Of a DNA stretch of 8,096 bases, positions 1-7,596 are shown in pieces (the stretch's first letter is position 1; every line of letters begins with the position of its first letter). The stretch lies in NCBI GenBank assembly GCA_020861125.1, contig JAJBSZ010000075.1:1-8096 (forward strand). The letters are read 5' to 3'. Origin of the DNA: Planctomycetota bacterium (lineage in GTDB: Bacteria; Planctomycetota; SZUA-567). The position numbers were made by a program, and so were the translations under genes. The notes below the pieces were generated by a model. The model was not told where the DNA came from and did not search any database. It saw only the letters and a program-made list of their open reading frames with translations.

Positions 1-1
1 C

Positions 2-2731
2 ACCGTGCTCTGCGGTTCTGCTCGGTACCCGGTCAAGGATCCCTTTGTCGAGTTGCTGAAAACCAGTCTGGCAACATTTCTCAATGCGTTCACCTATCCG
101 GACCGGACCGTCTATCCCTGCTCCAGCATGAACGAGAAAGACTTTCACAACCTGATGCGGGTTTACTGCGACGCGGTGTTTTTTCCGACGTTGTCCGAGG
201 ACCATTTCCGGCAGGAAGGCCACCACCTGGAGTTTGACGGCGGCCGGCCGGCGATCAAGGGCGTCGTCTATAACGAAATGCGCGGGGTATATTCGGACCC
301 GGACGGCATTCTCGACCGCCACATCCAGTCCACCCTGTTTGCTTCCAATGCCTACGGCAGGGATTATGGCGGCGATCCCAAGGCGATCCCGGAACTCACC
401 TACCAGCAGTTTGTCGCTTTCCACCGCGCCTACTACCATCCCAGCAATGCCTGGATTTTCACCTACGGCAATGCCAGTCCGGCTGTCACCTGGGAGATTC
501 TCGATCGGGAATATCTCGGGAAATTCGATGCCGGAAAACTGGATACCGCCATCGCGCCTCTGGAGCGCTGGCACGAGCCGAAAAAATTCACCCATCGCTA
601 TCCTCTGGACGCCGGCGATTCGCCCGTGGCCAAAACCGACATCGCCGTCGCTTTTGCCACCAACGACCGGCGCGATGCTATAACCACACTGGCGATGAAG
701 GTCATCGACGGCTATCTGCTGGACAATGCTGCCTCCCCACTCCGCAAAGCCCTCATCGACTCCAGATTGGGTGAGGAGCTGGGGGGATCCGGCTACGCCG
801 ATCACCAGCGGGACACCTATTTCATTGTCGACCTCAAGGGTTCGGAGCCGGAACGGGCCGAAGCGGTGGAAGCGCTGGTCCTGGATGTGGTGCGGCGGGA
901 ATGCGAAGCCGGCTTCGACCCGGAAAAGGTCGAGTCCGTCCTCCACCGTCTGGAACTGGCGGCCCGGGAGATACGACCGCAGTATCCGCTGCGGTTGCTG
1001 GAGCGGGTCTTCGCCTCCTGGCTCTACGACTCGGATCCGCTGGAGCAGGTGGACATTTCCGGCCAGATTGACCAGCTCCGCGCCGCCATGGCCGCGGACG
1101 TGCGGTTCCTGGAGAACACCGCCGCCACCTGGTTGGTGGAAAACCGCCACCGGCTGCGGATCACACTGGTTCCCGATCCGGAGTATCTGGAACGTAACGA
1201 TCGGCAGATGGACGAGGCTATGGACCGTCGTTTGGCCGAGATGTCGCCTGCTGACCGGCATAATGCAGAGGAAACCGCCCGGCGGCTGGAGGCCATGCAG
1301 TCCGCCGGCAACACCCCGGAAGCTTTGGCTACGCTGCCCCGGCTGGCCATCACCGATGTTTCTCCCACGCCGATGCCTTTGGCCTACGCAGTGGAGACGG
1401 TCAGCGGAAGGGATTTTGTCCGCGTGCCCCTGTATGCCGGCGGTGTCGGGTATTGTGCCGTTGCTCTGCAGCTGTCCGGTCTGGACGAGGACGACCTGAC
1501 GCTGCTGCCGCTGTTTTGCGAGGCATTGAGCAAGACTGGCGCGGCGGGTCTGGACTACGCTGCCATGGCCGCCCGGGAGGCGGCGGTGACTGGAGCCCTC
1601 GAGTTCAACGCCGGCCTCATTACCCATGTGGACGGACCGGCTCACGCCCGGTGTAAGCTGGGCATTTGGCTCAAGGCTCTGGACAGCGATTGGGACCAGG
1701 CCATGGCGGTGTTGTCGGATCGGTTGTTCCGGGCGGACTTCGGTGACCGGGAGCGCCTGCGGGATATCATTCTGCAATCGCGCATGGCCTGGCGCAACCA
1801 GATCGTGCCGGCCGGTAACGTCTATGCCGCCCTGTATGCCGCCAAGGAACTCAACTCCGCCCTGGCCCTTTCCGAACGGCTTTCCGGCTGTACCCAGGCC
1901 AGGTTCATCGACCACGTGGCGAACACCGTGGATTCGGTTTTACCGAGCCTTCCCGACCGGCTGACCGCCTTGCGCCACAAGATCCTGGCCGGTGCCGTTC
2001 CCTGCCTGGCGCAGATCGGTGCGGACAACAACCTGGATCGGAGCCGGGAGTGGCTTGCCGCCAATGCGGACCGTTTCGGTGGCAGGAACGAGCCGGAGCA
2101 CCTCACGCCGCTGCCCACTCCCGCCGGTCCCTTCCGCGTCGGGCTGGCCGCGCCGGCCGATGTCGCTTTTGCGGCGCGTTCGTTGCCCGCGCCCGCCATG
2201 AGCGATCCGGCCGCTGCGGCTCTGGCGCTTTTGGGCGTCCAGCTGAGCTACGGCTACCTCTGGAATGAAATAAGGGTCAAGGGCGGGGCCTATGGTGCGC
2301 GGGCGGCCTACGACGGCGCCCGGGGCAGCTTCACGTTTTCCAGTTTCCGCGACCCCAACCTGTTCGCTACGCTTGATGCCTTTGCCGGTGCCGCCCGGTT
2401 CGTGGCGGAAGAAATGGACCTCTCGCCGGCCGCCCTGGAGCAGTCGATCATCGGCACGGTGAAAACCCTGGACGTGCCGATGCGTCCGTCCACGGCGGTG
2501 GTGACGGCTCTCAACCGGCATCTCGGAGGCGATGACGAATCCTTCCGGCAGCGCCTGCGGAGCCGGCTGCTCTCCCTCGACGCGGACGCGGTCCGGACGG
2601 CGGCGGCCCAGGTGTTTGCCGGCATGCCGGAGGCGCCGGTCGCCGCCCTCGCCAGCCGCGAGAAGATAACCGAGGAAAACGCCAGGAATCAGGAACGGCC
2701 CTTGGCGATTGAACCACTGTGGGAAAACTGA
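2..2731 (+). CDS. Presequence protease-like zinc metalloprotease, peptidase family M16C (5' partial)
   Basis: The family degrades short unstructured peptides inside a closed two-half chamber. The reading frame is open to the left edge and begins TVLCGS, which in PreP proteins directly follows the zinc motif HxxEH. Base 1 (c) fits the last base of that His codon, so the GTG at 5 is an internal Val and the true start is upstream. Counting from that Val as residue 1: the third zinc ligand is Glu91 in VYNEMRG; an M16 C-terminal domain covers roughly 165-350; the M16C-associated linker domain roughly 380-640 (TPEALATLPRL); and the last domain holds Arg757 and Tyr763 in RVKGGAYGA. That six-residue Arg/Tyr spacing is typical of the substrate-carboxylate-binding pair in PreP. 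About 909 of an expected 970 or so residues are visible. The gene ends with TGA, and its tail is followed by a terminator and a new promoter, so it is probably not part of the trp operon. Family assignment is strong; the substrate is unknown. Confidence 0.93.
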   Translation, partial: TVLCGSARYPVKDPFVELLKTSLATFLNAFTYPDRTVYPCSSMNEKDFHNLMRVYCDAVFFPTLSEDHFRQEGHHLEFDGGRPAIKGVVYNEMRGVYSDPDGILDRHIQSTLFASNAYGRDYGGDPKAIPELTYQQFVAFHRAYYHPSNAWIFTYGNASPAVTWEILDREYLGKFDAGKLDTAIAPLERWHEPKKFTHRYPLDAGDSPVAKTDIAVAFATNDRRDAITTLAMKVIDGYLLDNAASPLRKALIDSRLGEELGGSGYADHQRDTYFIVDLKGSEPERAEAVEALVLDVVRRECEAGFDPEKVESVLHRLELAAREIRPQYPLRLLERVFASWLYDSDPLEQVDISGQIDQLRAAMAADVRFLENTAATWLVENRHRLRITLVPDPEYLERNDRQMDEAMDRRLAEMSPADRHNAEETARRLEAMQSAGNTPEALATLPRLAITDVSPTPMPLAYAVETVSGRDFVRVPLYAGGVGYCAVALQLSGLDEDDLTLLPLFCEALSKTGAAGLDYAAMAAREAAVTGALEFNAGLITHVDGPAHARCKLGIWLKALDSDWDQAMAVLSDRLFRADFGDRERLRDIILQSRMAWRNQIVPAGNVYAALYAAKELNSALALSERLSGCTQARFIDHVANTVDSVLPSLPDRLTALRHKILAGAVPCLAQIGADNNLDRSREWLAANADRFGGRNEPEHLTPLPTPAGPFRVGLAAPADVAFAARSLPAPAMSDPAAAALALLGVQLSYGYLWNEIRVKGGAYGARAAYDGARGSFTFSSFRDPNLFATLDAFAGAARFVAEEMDLSPAALEQSIIGTVKTLDVPMRPSTAVVTALNRHLGGDDESFRQRLRSRLLSLDADAVRTAAAQVFAGMPEAPVAALASREKITEENARNQERPLAIEPLWEN

Positions 2732-2763
2732 TCCGCCGTCTGCGGTAAGGCGGAAGAAATTTT

Positions 2764-2789
2764 GGAAAAAATCCGTTGCGGTTTTTTCC
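2764..2789 (+). terminator. Putative intrinsic terminator of the M16C protease gene
   Basis: An inverted repeat lies 33 bases after the protease stop. The left arm is GGAAAAAA, a bulged T, then CCG; the loop is TTG; the right arm is CGGTTTTTTCC. The six T residues (2782-2787) directly follow the CGG that closes the stem. The GC core is only three pairs, so termination may be weak; the A/T symmetry would let it act in both directions. A second, looser hairpin (TCCGCC at 2732-2737 with GGCGGA at 2749-2754) lies immediately after the stop codon but has no T-run. Confidence 0.45.
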
Positions 2790-2804
2790 CGGGACAGGTA
2801 TAAA
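2776..2804 (+). promoter_or_regulatory. Sigma-70-type promoter of the trp operon
   Basis: TTGCGG (2776-2781) and TATAAA (2799-2804) are separated by exactly 17 bases, close to the TTGACA/TATAAT consensus. The predicted transcription start is about 2811, which leaves roughly 33 untranslated bases before the leader-peptide ATG. The -35 lies in the loop and right arm of the upstream gene's putative terminator. No TrpR-like operator palindrome is recognisable across the -10, so regulation seems to rest on the attenuator. The call is by inspection only. Confidence 0.6.
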
Positions 2805-2843
2805 GATCATGAACGGCGCCGACGCCGTTTTCCGAGGATTGAC

Positions 2844-3008
2844 ATGATGGAGCACCCCGGTTTCCTCTTTGCCAACAGCACCCCGCGAGGCTCGGCCGTC
2901 GCGTCGGTTGGCATTGCCAGGCAAAACTGGTGGTGGCGCGGCAACTGGTGGCGGGTGATCCCGTCGGCTGTTCCGTTCGCCTCCTCCATCGGACCGTTTT
3001 CCTCGTAA
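2844..3008 (+). CDS. trpL: trp operon leader peptide (54 aa, five Trp codons)
   Basis: This short reading frame acts as a sensor of charged tRNA-Trp rather than as an enzyme. ATG 2844 is preceded by GAGG (2834-2837) with a 6-base gap; a second ATG follows at once (2847). The peptide contains NWWWRGNWWR, with Trp at residues 29, 30, 31, 35 and 36 (codons 2928-2936 and 2946-2951). Five Trp in eight residues, just upstream of a terminator hairpin and trpE, is the hallmark of a trp leader. The frame is open further upstream to an ATG at 2709, but that start lies inside the protease gene and before the promoter, so 2844 is preferred. At 54 codons it is far longer than the 14-codon E. coli TrpL, with 27 residues before N28 of the Trp block and 18 after R37. 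No other function is recognised in those flanks. Confidence 0.85.
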   Translation: MMEHPGFLFANSTPRGSAVASVGIARQNWWWRGNWWRVIPSAVPFASSIGPFSS

Positions 3009-3077
3009 CGCCGGAACCGGACCGAAACACCGAGACGATTGTACACGGGACAGCCCTAGGGCTGTCCCTTTCTTTTT
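2941..3077 (+). promoter_or_regulatory. Tryptophan transcription attenuator (mutually exclusive hairpins 1:2, 2:3, 3:4)
   Basis: Three alternative pairings can be drawn by hand. 1:2: bases 2941-2955 with 2960-2974, loop TGAT, twelve pairs including two G-U, interrupted by three single mismatches; arm 1 covers Trp codons 35-36. 2:3: GGCTGTTCCGT (2966-2976) with ACGGGACAGCC (3045-3055), eleven pairs with one G-U and no mismatch. 3:4: GGGACAGCCC (3047-3056) with GGGCTGTCCC (3059-3068), the terminator. Segment 2 begins 15 bases after the last Trp codon, so a ribosome stalled on Trp would mask arm 1 but leave segment 2 free to form the antiterminator. A ribosome that reaches the stop at 3006 would have passed through segment 2 and would favour the terminator. 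The mechanism is inferred from the enteric trp model; the complementarities are seen directly. Confidence 0.82.
3047..3077 (+). terminator. Attenuator terminator hairpin (3:4) upstream of trpE
   Basis: A perfect 22-base palindrome (3047-3068; arms GGGACAGCCC and GGGCTGTCCC around TA) is followed by TTTCTTTTT (3069-3077). As RNA it would form a GC-rich stem of about eight to nine pairs with a CUAG-type loop and a U-rich tail, the classic intrinsic terminator. It lies 39 bases after the leader-peptide stop and 33 bases before the trpE ATG. Its left arm is shared with the antiterminator, so it should be conditional rather than constitutive. Confidence 0.88.
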
Positions 3078-3110
3078 CGCAGGCGTTTTTGACCGACAAG
3101 GATCCGCATC

Positions 3111-4535
3111 ATGGCCGAGACAGTGAGAACCGACGGCGTTATCCGCATGCTTCCGGGGGAACGGTTTACGCCGTTTGCCCTGGCCAAGAAGCTCGGGGCG
3201 AAAATTCTGTTCGAATCCTCATCCTTCCAGCGTGGCCGCACCCGGTATTCGCTGCTGGTGCTGGACGAGGCCTTCCGGCTGGTGCAGCGCGGTGCCGCGG
3301 TGCTCTTTCAGGCCGTCGGCAAAGACGAGGAGCCGTTCACCGCCGCGCCCGCCCGCGATATTCTGGATGCGGCCCAATACTTTGCCGACCAGCATCCGGT
3401 CCTCCACCAGGATTTCCCCTATCCGTGCGGCGGTTTCGGCTATGTCGGTTACGAGTTCGCCAGCCGCTGCGACAGCATCCGCCTGACACCGAAACCGGAC
3501 GATATCGGCATCGACGACGCGTTGTTTTTGTTTGGCCACGTTTATCTGATCTACGATCACCACGCCGATGTCATCTACCTGCACGGGGTCAACTACCACG
3601 AGCACGAGGTGGATCTCGAGGAGGCGCTGGACGCGGTGGAAACGCGCATCCGGGACTTTGACTTCAACTACCTGGCCGAGCCTGTCCGCAAAGCCAACGC
3701 CCGCATCCTGCCCGATCCGGATGGCGAACGAGCCTATCTCGACGGGGTGGCGAAGTTGAAAAAAGACATCGAGGACGGGAGTTTTATCCAGGCGGTCCTG
3801 TCCCGACGTCTGATCGTCGAGACCGACCAGCCCTCCTTCGAATCCTACCGCCGCCTCCGTTCCATCAATCCGTCCCTCTACATGTTCCACATCGACTTCG
3901 GCGATTTTCAGTTGTTCGGCGCATCGCCCGAGGTTCATGTCAAGCTGAAGGAAAAACGGATCACCATCAAGCCGCTGGCCGGAACTCGGCCCCGATCCGC
4001 CGACCCGGCCGAGAACGCCCGCCGGGAAGCGGAACTTCTGCAGGATGAAAAAGAGGTGGCGGAGCACATGATGCTGGTGGATCTGGCCCGGAATGACCTC
4101 GGCCGGGTGGCGGTGGCGGGTAGCGTCAAAGTGGTGGACCTGATGTCGGTGGAGCACTATTCCCACGTGATGCACATCTCCTCCCGGGTCGAGGCTGAGC
4201 TGGATGACGCCGTTCCCAGCCTCGACGTCATCCGGTTTTCCTTTCCGGCCGGCACCGTCTCCGGGGCGCCGAAGATCCGGGCCATGGAAACCCTCGACGC
4301 CCTCGAGCGCCATCCCCGGCGATTTTATTCCGGCGTCGTCGGCTATATCGAACCGGGCGGCGAGTGCAACACCTGCATCGCCCTGCGCTGCGGGCTGCAG
4401 AAGGGCGGGCGTCTCTACCTGCAGGCGGGAGCGGGAATCGTGCACGATTCCATCCCGGAAAAGGAACTGGCCGAAACCAACCACAAGCTGGGCGCCATGC
4501 TGGCTGCTCTGGACTTGATCGCGGAGGATAACTAA
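3111..4535 (+). CDS. trpE: Anthranilate synthase component I
   Basis: TrpE converts chorismate to anthranilate, using ammonia delivered by the TrpG amidotransferase encoded next door, in the first committed step of tryptophan synthesis in the cytoplasm. The 474-residue protein has the N-terminal regulatory domain with LFES (33-36), the equivalent of the LLES motif that binds feedback-inhibiting tryptophan. The chorismate-binding domain follows, with GASPE (270-274), KPLAGTR (287-293), DLARND (324-329), YSHVMH with the conserved His355, FPAGTVSGAPK (378-388) and QAGAG (438-442). Length is near the usual 490-520. ATG 3111 has AAGGA (3098-3102) 8 bases upstream. The stop lies two bases before trpGD, whose ribosome site GGAGG (4523-4527) is inside this gene, pointing to translational coupling. 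The KPLAGTR and FPAGTVSGAPK motifs, the LFES region and the context favour TrpE over the related PabB and isochorismate synthases. Confidence 0.97.
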   Translation: MAETVRTDGVIRMLPGERFTPFALAKKLGAKILFESSSFQRGRTRYSLLVLDEAFRLVQRGAAVLFQAVGKDEEPFTAAPARDILDAAQYFADQHPVLHQDFPYPCGGFGYVGYEFASRCDSIRLTPKPDDIGIDDALFLFGHVYLIYDHHADVIYLHGVNYHEHEVDLEEALDAVETRIRDFDFNYLAEPVRKANARILPDPDGERAYLDGVAKLKKDIEDGSFIQAVLSRRLIVETDQPSFESYRRLRSINPSLYMFHIDFGDFQLFGASPEVHVKLKEKRITIKPLAGTRPRSADPAENARREAELLQDEKEVAEHMMLVDLARNDLGRVAVAGSVKVVDLMSVEHYSHVMHISSRVEAELDDAVPSLDVIRFSFPAGTVSGAPKIRAMETLDALERHPRRFYSGVVGYIEPGGECNTCIALRCGLQKGGRLYLQAGAGIVHDSIPEKELAETNHKLGAMLAALDLIAEDN

Positions 4536-4537
4536 CC

Positions 4538-6142
4538 ATGTACGTCGTTATCGATCACTTCGATTCCTTCACCTATAACCTGGTGCAGATGCTCCGCGAA
4601 ATCGTACCGGACGAAGTCCGCACTATCCGCTCCGACGCCTTCAGGCCGGAAGATTTGGAAAGCCTCCCCTTGCGCGGCCTGATCCTCTCGCCCGGTCCCG
4701 GCCGACCCGAGGAATACCCGGCCTCTCTGGAGACCGTTCGCCGGTTCTGCGGCCGTGTGCCCATGCTGGGGGTCTGTCTCGGTCACGAGCAGATGGTGGC
4801 GGCTCATGGCGGCACCATCCGCCGTGGTCGGCGCATCATGCACGGCAAGGCGGATGAAACCCTCCACGACGGCCGCGGTTGTTTTCGCAATATTCCGTCC
4901 CCCGCTTCCTTCATGCGCTACCATTCGCTGGTGGCGGAGGCGGACCTGCCATCCTGTCTGGAAGCCACTGCCTGGAGCCGCCGCGACGGTGACGTCATGG
5001 GCGTTCGCCACCGCCAGCACCAGATGGAAGGCGTGCAGTTTCATCCCGAGTCCATCGGGTCGGCCCTGGGGCGAAAGGTTCTGGAAAATTTCGTGAACTA
5101 CCGCCGCGAACCGTTTCCCACCAAGCAGGTTCTCACCCGGTTGTTGGCGGGCGAGGACCTCGACCGCGACACCGCCCGCGCCTTCATGCTGGAGACAGCC
5201 GAGGGCAACCTGACCGATGCCCAGCTGGCCGGCTACCTCTGCGCCCTGGCCGCGAAAGGAGAAACGGCCGAGGAGATAGCCGGGTGCGTCTCGGTACTGG
5301 TGGACAAATGCACCCCATTCCACACCGACCTCCCGGTTTTGGACATCGTCGGTATCGGCGGCGACGGCAAGGGGTCATTCAACCTCTCCTCCATGGCCTC
5401 GGTGGTGGCGGCCGCCTGCGGCCAGCCCATGGCCAAGCACGGCAACCGGGCGGTAAGTTCCTTCTGCGGTGCCGCCGACTTCTTCGCCCAATTGGGATAT
5501 CCCCTCACCCTGGCGCCGGAGCGGGCGGAACGGCTTCTGGCTGACACCAATTTCGCCTTCCTTTTTGCCCCGCTCTACCACAGCGCCATGAAACATATGG
5601 CGACGGCGCGGCGGGAATTGGCGGTGCGCTCGATCATGAACCTCCTCGGCCCCATCGCCAATCCGGCCCGGGCCAAGTTCCAGCTGCTGGGCGTACCGGA
5701 AATCGGGCTCCTCCGTCCCATCGCGGAAGCGGCGGTCATGCTGGGCGGCCAGCGGGTGATGACCATCCGTTCCGACGACGGCCTGGACGAGTTCTCCTGC
5801 GCCGCTCCCACCCGATATGTGCTGGCGGTCGAGGGCGAACCCATGCGGGAGGGCGTGTTTGATCCGGCCGAGGCGGGCATCACCGGCTTTGCATCGGATT
5901 CCCTCCGAGGCGGCACCGCCGAGGACAATGCCGCCATCGCCGTTCGGCTGATGTCCGGAGAAGACACCGGCGGCGCTCTTGACGCCACCTGCCTGAATGC
6001 CGGGGCGGGATTGTTCGTCGCCGGCATGGTTCCGTCCATCGTCGACGGGTACCGGCAGGCGCGGGATGCCTTCGCCACCGGCAAGGTTCGGGAGAAAATG
6101 GACCAGGTCATCGGCCGCGCCCGGGAGTTGGCGGCCCAATAG
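4538..6142 (+). CDS. trpGD: Fused anthranilate synthase component II (glutamine amidotransferase) / anthranilate phosphoribosyltransferase
   Basis: This bifunctional protein of 534 residues is close in length to E. coli TrpD (TrpGD). Residues 1-190 are a class I glutamine amidotransferase: DSFTYNLVQ (9-17), SPGPGRP (51-57), nucleophile Cys80 in GVCLGHE, and His169 and Glu171 in GVQFHPES. This half supplies ammonia to TrpE. Residues from about 195 form anthranilate phosphoribosyltransferase, which joins anthranilate to PRPP: GIGGDG (272-277, family consensus GTGGDG), KHGNR (300-304), VSSFCGAAD (306-314), FAPLYHSAMKH and LLGPIANPA. The linker between domains is short. Two signature positions deviate: Glu84 where Gln is usual in the CLGHQ motif, and Ile273 for Thr in the PRPP-binding loop. 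No frameshift or missing catalytic residue is seen. It begins 2 bases after trpE with a strong GGAGG site, and ends 9 bases before trpCF. Confidence 0.96.
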   Translation: MYVVIDHFDSFTYNLVQMLREIVPDEVRTIRSDAFRPEDLESLPLRGLILSPGPGRPEEYPASLETVRRFCGRVPMLGVCLGHEQMVAAHGGTIRRGRRIMHGKADETLHDGRGCFRNIPSPASFMRYHSLVAEADLPSCLEATAWSRRDGDVMGVRHRQHQMEGVQFHPESIGSALGRKVLENFVNYRREPFPTKQVLTRLLAGEDLDRDTARAFMLETAEGNLTDAQLAGYLCALAAKGETAEEIAGCVSVLVDKCTPFHTDLPVLDIVGIGGDGKGSFNLSSMASVVAAACGQPMAKHGNRAVSSFCGAADFFAQLGYPLTLAPERAERLLADTNFAFLFAPLYHSAMKHMATARRELAVRSIMNLLGPIANPARAKFQLLGVPEIGLLRPIAEAAVMLGGQRVMTIRSDDGLDEFSCAAPTRYVLAVEGEPMREGVFDPAEAGITGFASDSLRGGTAEDNAAIAVRLMSGEDTGGALDATCLNAGAGLFVAGMVPSIVDGYRQARDAFATGKVREKMDQVIGRARELAAQ

Positions 6143-6151
6143 GATACCCTC

Positions 6152-7570
6152 ATGGCGACAAACATTCGTGACGACATCGTGGCTCGGCGCAAGGCGCGGA
6201 TCGCCGCCACCGGTTTTGCCGAAGGGGCACCGTTGCCGCGTCGCCGGGAGACGCCGATCGTGCCGTTTCTCGGTGAAGACGGTCTCATCTGCGAAGTAAA
6301 GCGCCGTTCCCCCTCACGGGGGGATATCGCGCCCGGGCTGGATGCGGTGGACCAGGCCGGGCTGTATCTCCGGGCCGGGGCCCGGAACCTTTCGGTTCTG
6401 ACCGTTCCGGAAGGGTTCGGCGGCAGCCTGACCGATCTCCTCCGCATCAAACGGGAATTTCCCGGCGCCGCCGTGCTACGCAAGGATTTCCTCTACGATA
6501 CCCATGACATCGACGCCGCCTGGCGCGCCGGCGCCGACGCCGTACTCCTCATCGCCGGCATGCTGACGGCCGAGGAACTGGCCGTTTTATACCGCTGCGC
6601 CAAAAGCCTCGGTCTTGAGGCGTTGGTGGAAATTCATGACGAGGAGGATCGGCGAAAAGCGGCGCCGCTCCGGCCCAATCTCGTCGGCATCAACAGCCGG
6701 GACCTTACCACCTTCACCATCGATCCGCTGCTGCCGGTGATGGTCAAGGCCGGCATCGACTGGCCCTGCCGGGTGGTGTACGAATCCGGCATCAGGGACG
6801 CCGAGGGCGCCAACTTTACGGCCGCGGCCGGCTTCGACGGCTTGCTGGTAGGGGAGGCGGTGGTGCGGGACCCGGCGCTGGCGGGACAACTCAGCGCCGC
6901 CATGCGCGCCGCCCGTCCGGCCCGGTTTTGGCCGGAAATCGGCAGCCGTCGCGTTCGCCATCCGAACCGGCCGCTTCTGAAGATCTGCGGCCTGACCCGG
7001 GAGGAGGATGCCCGGTTGGCGGCCGAGCTCGGCGCCGACGTTCTGGGGTTTGTCTTCTGGCCGCAGTCACCGCGCCGGGCCACACCCGGGTTACTGCGTT
7101 CTCTGGCCGACCTGGAGATCCTCAAGGTGGCGGTGACGGTGAACGGCGCCGATGCCGACCACCTGGCGCCGGAGGTGGAGGACCTGCTGCGGGACGGCCT
7201 GCTGGACGCGGTGCAACTGCATGGAGACGAGCGGGCCGACGCCTGCGCCCGGTTGTGGCCGGTGCAGTATAAGGCGATCCGTCCGCGCAGTCCGGCCGAG
7301 TTGGCGGAAGCGGACGCGTACCGCTGCCCGCGCCTGCTGCTGGATGCGGCGGCACCAGTGCCGGGTGGATCCGGCACTCGGGTGGACGCGGAGATTCTCG
7401 AAAGCTGGCGCCGGCCTCTCTGGCTTGCCGGCGGCATTACGCCGGACAACGCCCGCCGTGTCGCCGAAACCAGGAACCCGGAACTCCTGGACCTGGCCAG
7501 TGGCGTCGAGGCTTCGCCCGGCGTAAAGAGCCAGGAAAAGATGCGACGGCTGTTTGAACAATTTCATTGA
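6152..7570 (+). CDS. trpCF: Fused indole-3-glycerol-phosphate synthase / phosphoribosylanthranilate isomerase
   Basis: Two (beta/alpha)8 barrels in one 472-residue chain, in the same order as E. coli TrpC(F). Residues 1 to about 255 are the synthase, which closes CdRP to indole-glycerol phosphate: Glu48 and Lys50 in [11 protein letters not shown], Lys111 in LRKDF, Glu160 in LVEIHDE, Asn181 in GINSRDL and Ser212 in ESGI. These match the known catalytic and substrate-binding set. Residues from about 275 are the isomerase (PRA to CdRP): Cys279 in LKICGLT as the general base, VQLHGDE (354-360), Asp398 in LLLDAA as the general acid, GGIT and [11 protein letters not shown] as the phosphate-binding end. 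The N-terminal helix region of the synthase is about five residues shorter than in E. coli. LSVLTV (80-85) replaces the usual LSVLTD. ATG 6152 follows AGGA (6141-6144), which overlaps the trpGD TAG stop and suggests coupled translation. Confidence 0.96.
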   Translation: MATNIRDDIVARRKARIAATGFAEGAPLPRRRETPIVPFLGEDGLICEVKRRSPSRGDIAPGLDAVDQAGLYLRAGARNLSVLTVPEGFGGSLTDLLRIKREFPGAAVLRKDFLYDTHDIDAAWRAGADAVLLIAGMLTAEELAVLYRCAKSLGLEALVEIHDEEDRRKAAPLRPNLVGINSRDLTTFTIDPLLPVMVKAGIDWPCRVVYESGIRDAEGANFTAAAGFDGLLVGEAVVRDPALAGQLSAAMRAARPARFWPEIGSRRVRHPNRPLLKICGLTREEDARLAAELGADVLGFVFWPQSPRRATPGLLRSLADLEILKVAVTVNGADADHLAPEVEDLLRDGLLDAVQLHGDERADACARLWPVQYKAIRPRSPAELAEADAYRCPRLLLDAAAPVPGGSGTRVDAEILESWRRPLWLAGGITPDNARRVAETRNPELLDLASGVEASPGVKSQEKMRRLFEQFH

Positions 7571-7596
7571 TCCTCTCGACCGGAAAGAACAAACCA

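Noticed and set aside
5..7. GTG at 5 as the start of the protease gene
   Set aside because: It is the Val of the conserved TVLCGS that follows the HxxEH zinc motif; the frame is open to the window edge, so the gene is truncated by the window rather than started here.
2770..2830. TrpR operator around the promoter
   Set aside because: No palindrome resembling the CTAGT-type TrpR site overlaps the -35, -10 or start region.
2709..2843. Longer version of the leader reading frame starting at ATG 2709 (99 codons)
   Set aside because: It overlaps the end of the protease gene and starts upstream of the predicted promoter; ATG 2844 has a good ribosome site and lies downstream of the promoter.
3047..3068. 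The 22-base perfect palindrome as a repressor operator or mobile-element end
   Set aside because: It is followed by a T-rich run, lies far downstream of the promoter, and its left arm pairs with an upstream segment, all of which fit a terminator in an attenuator; no target duplication or transposase is present.
2805..3110. T-box riboswitch or TRAP-binding (repeated GAG/UAG) leader
   Set aside because: No T-box core motif and no regularly spaced GAG/TAG triplets were seen; the Trp codons and alternative helices explain the leader better.
3219..4484. 421-codon open frame on the minus strand opposite trpE
   Set aside because: It mirrors trpE codons in GC-rich DNA, shows no recognisable domain or ribosome site, and trpE is clearly real; similar antisense frames opposite the protease, trpGD and trpCF are rejected for the same reason.
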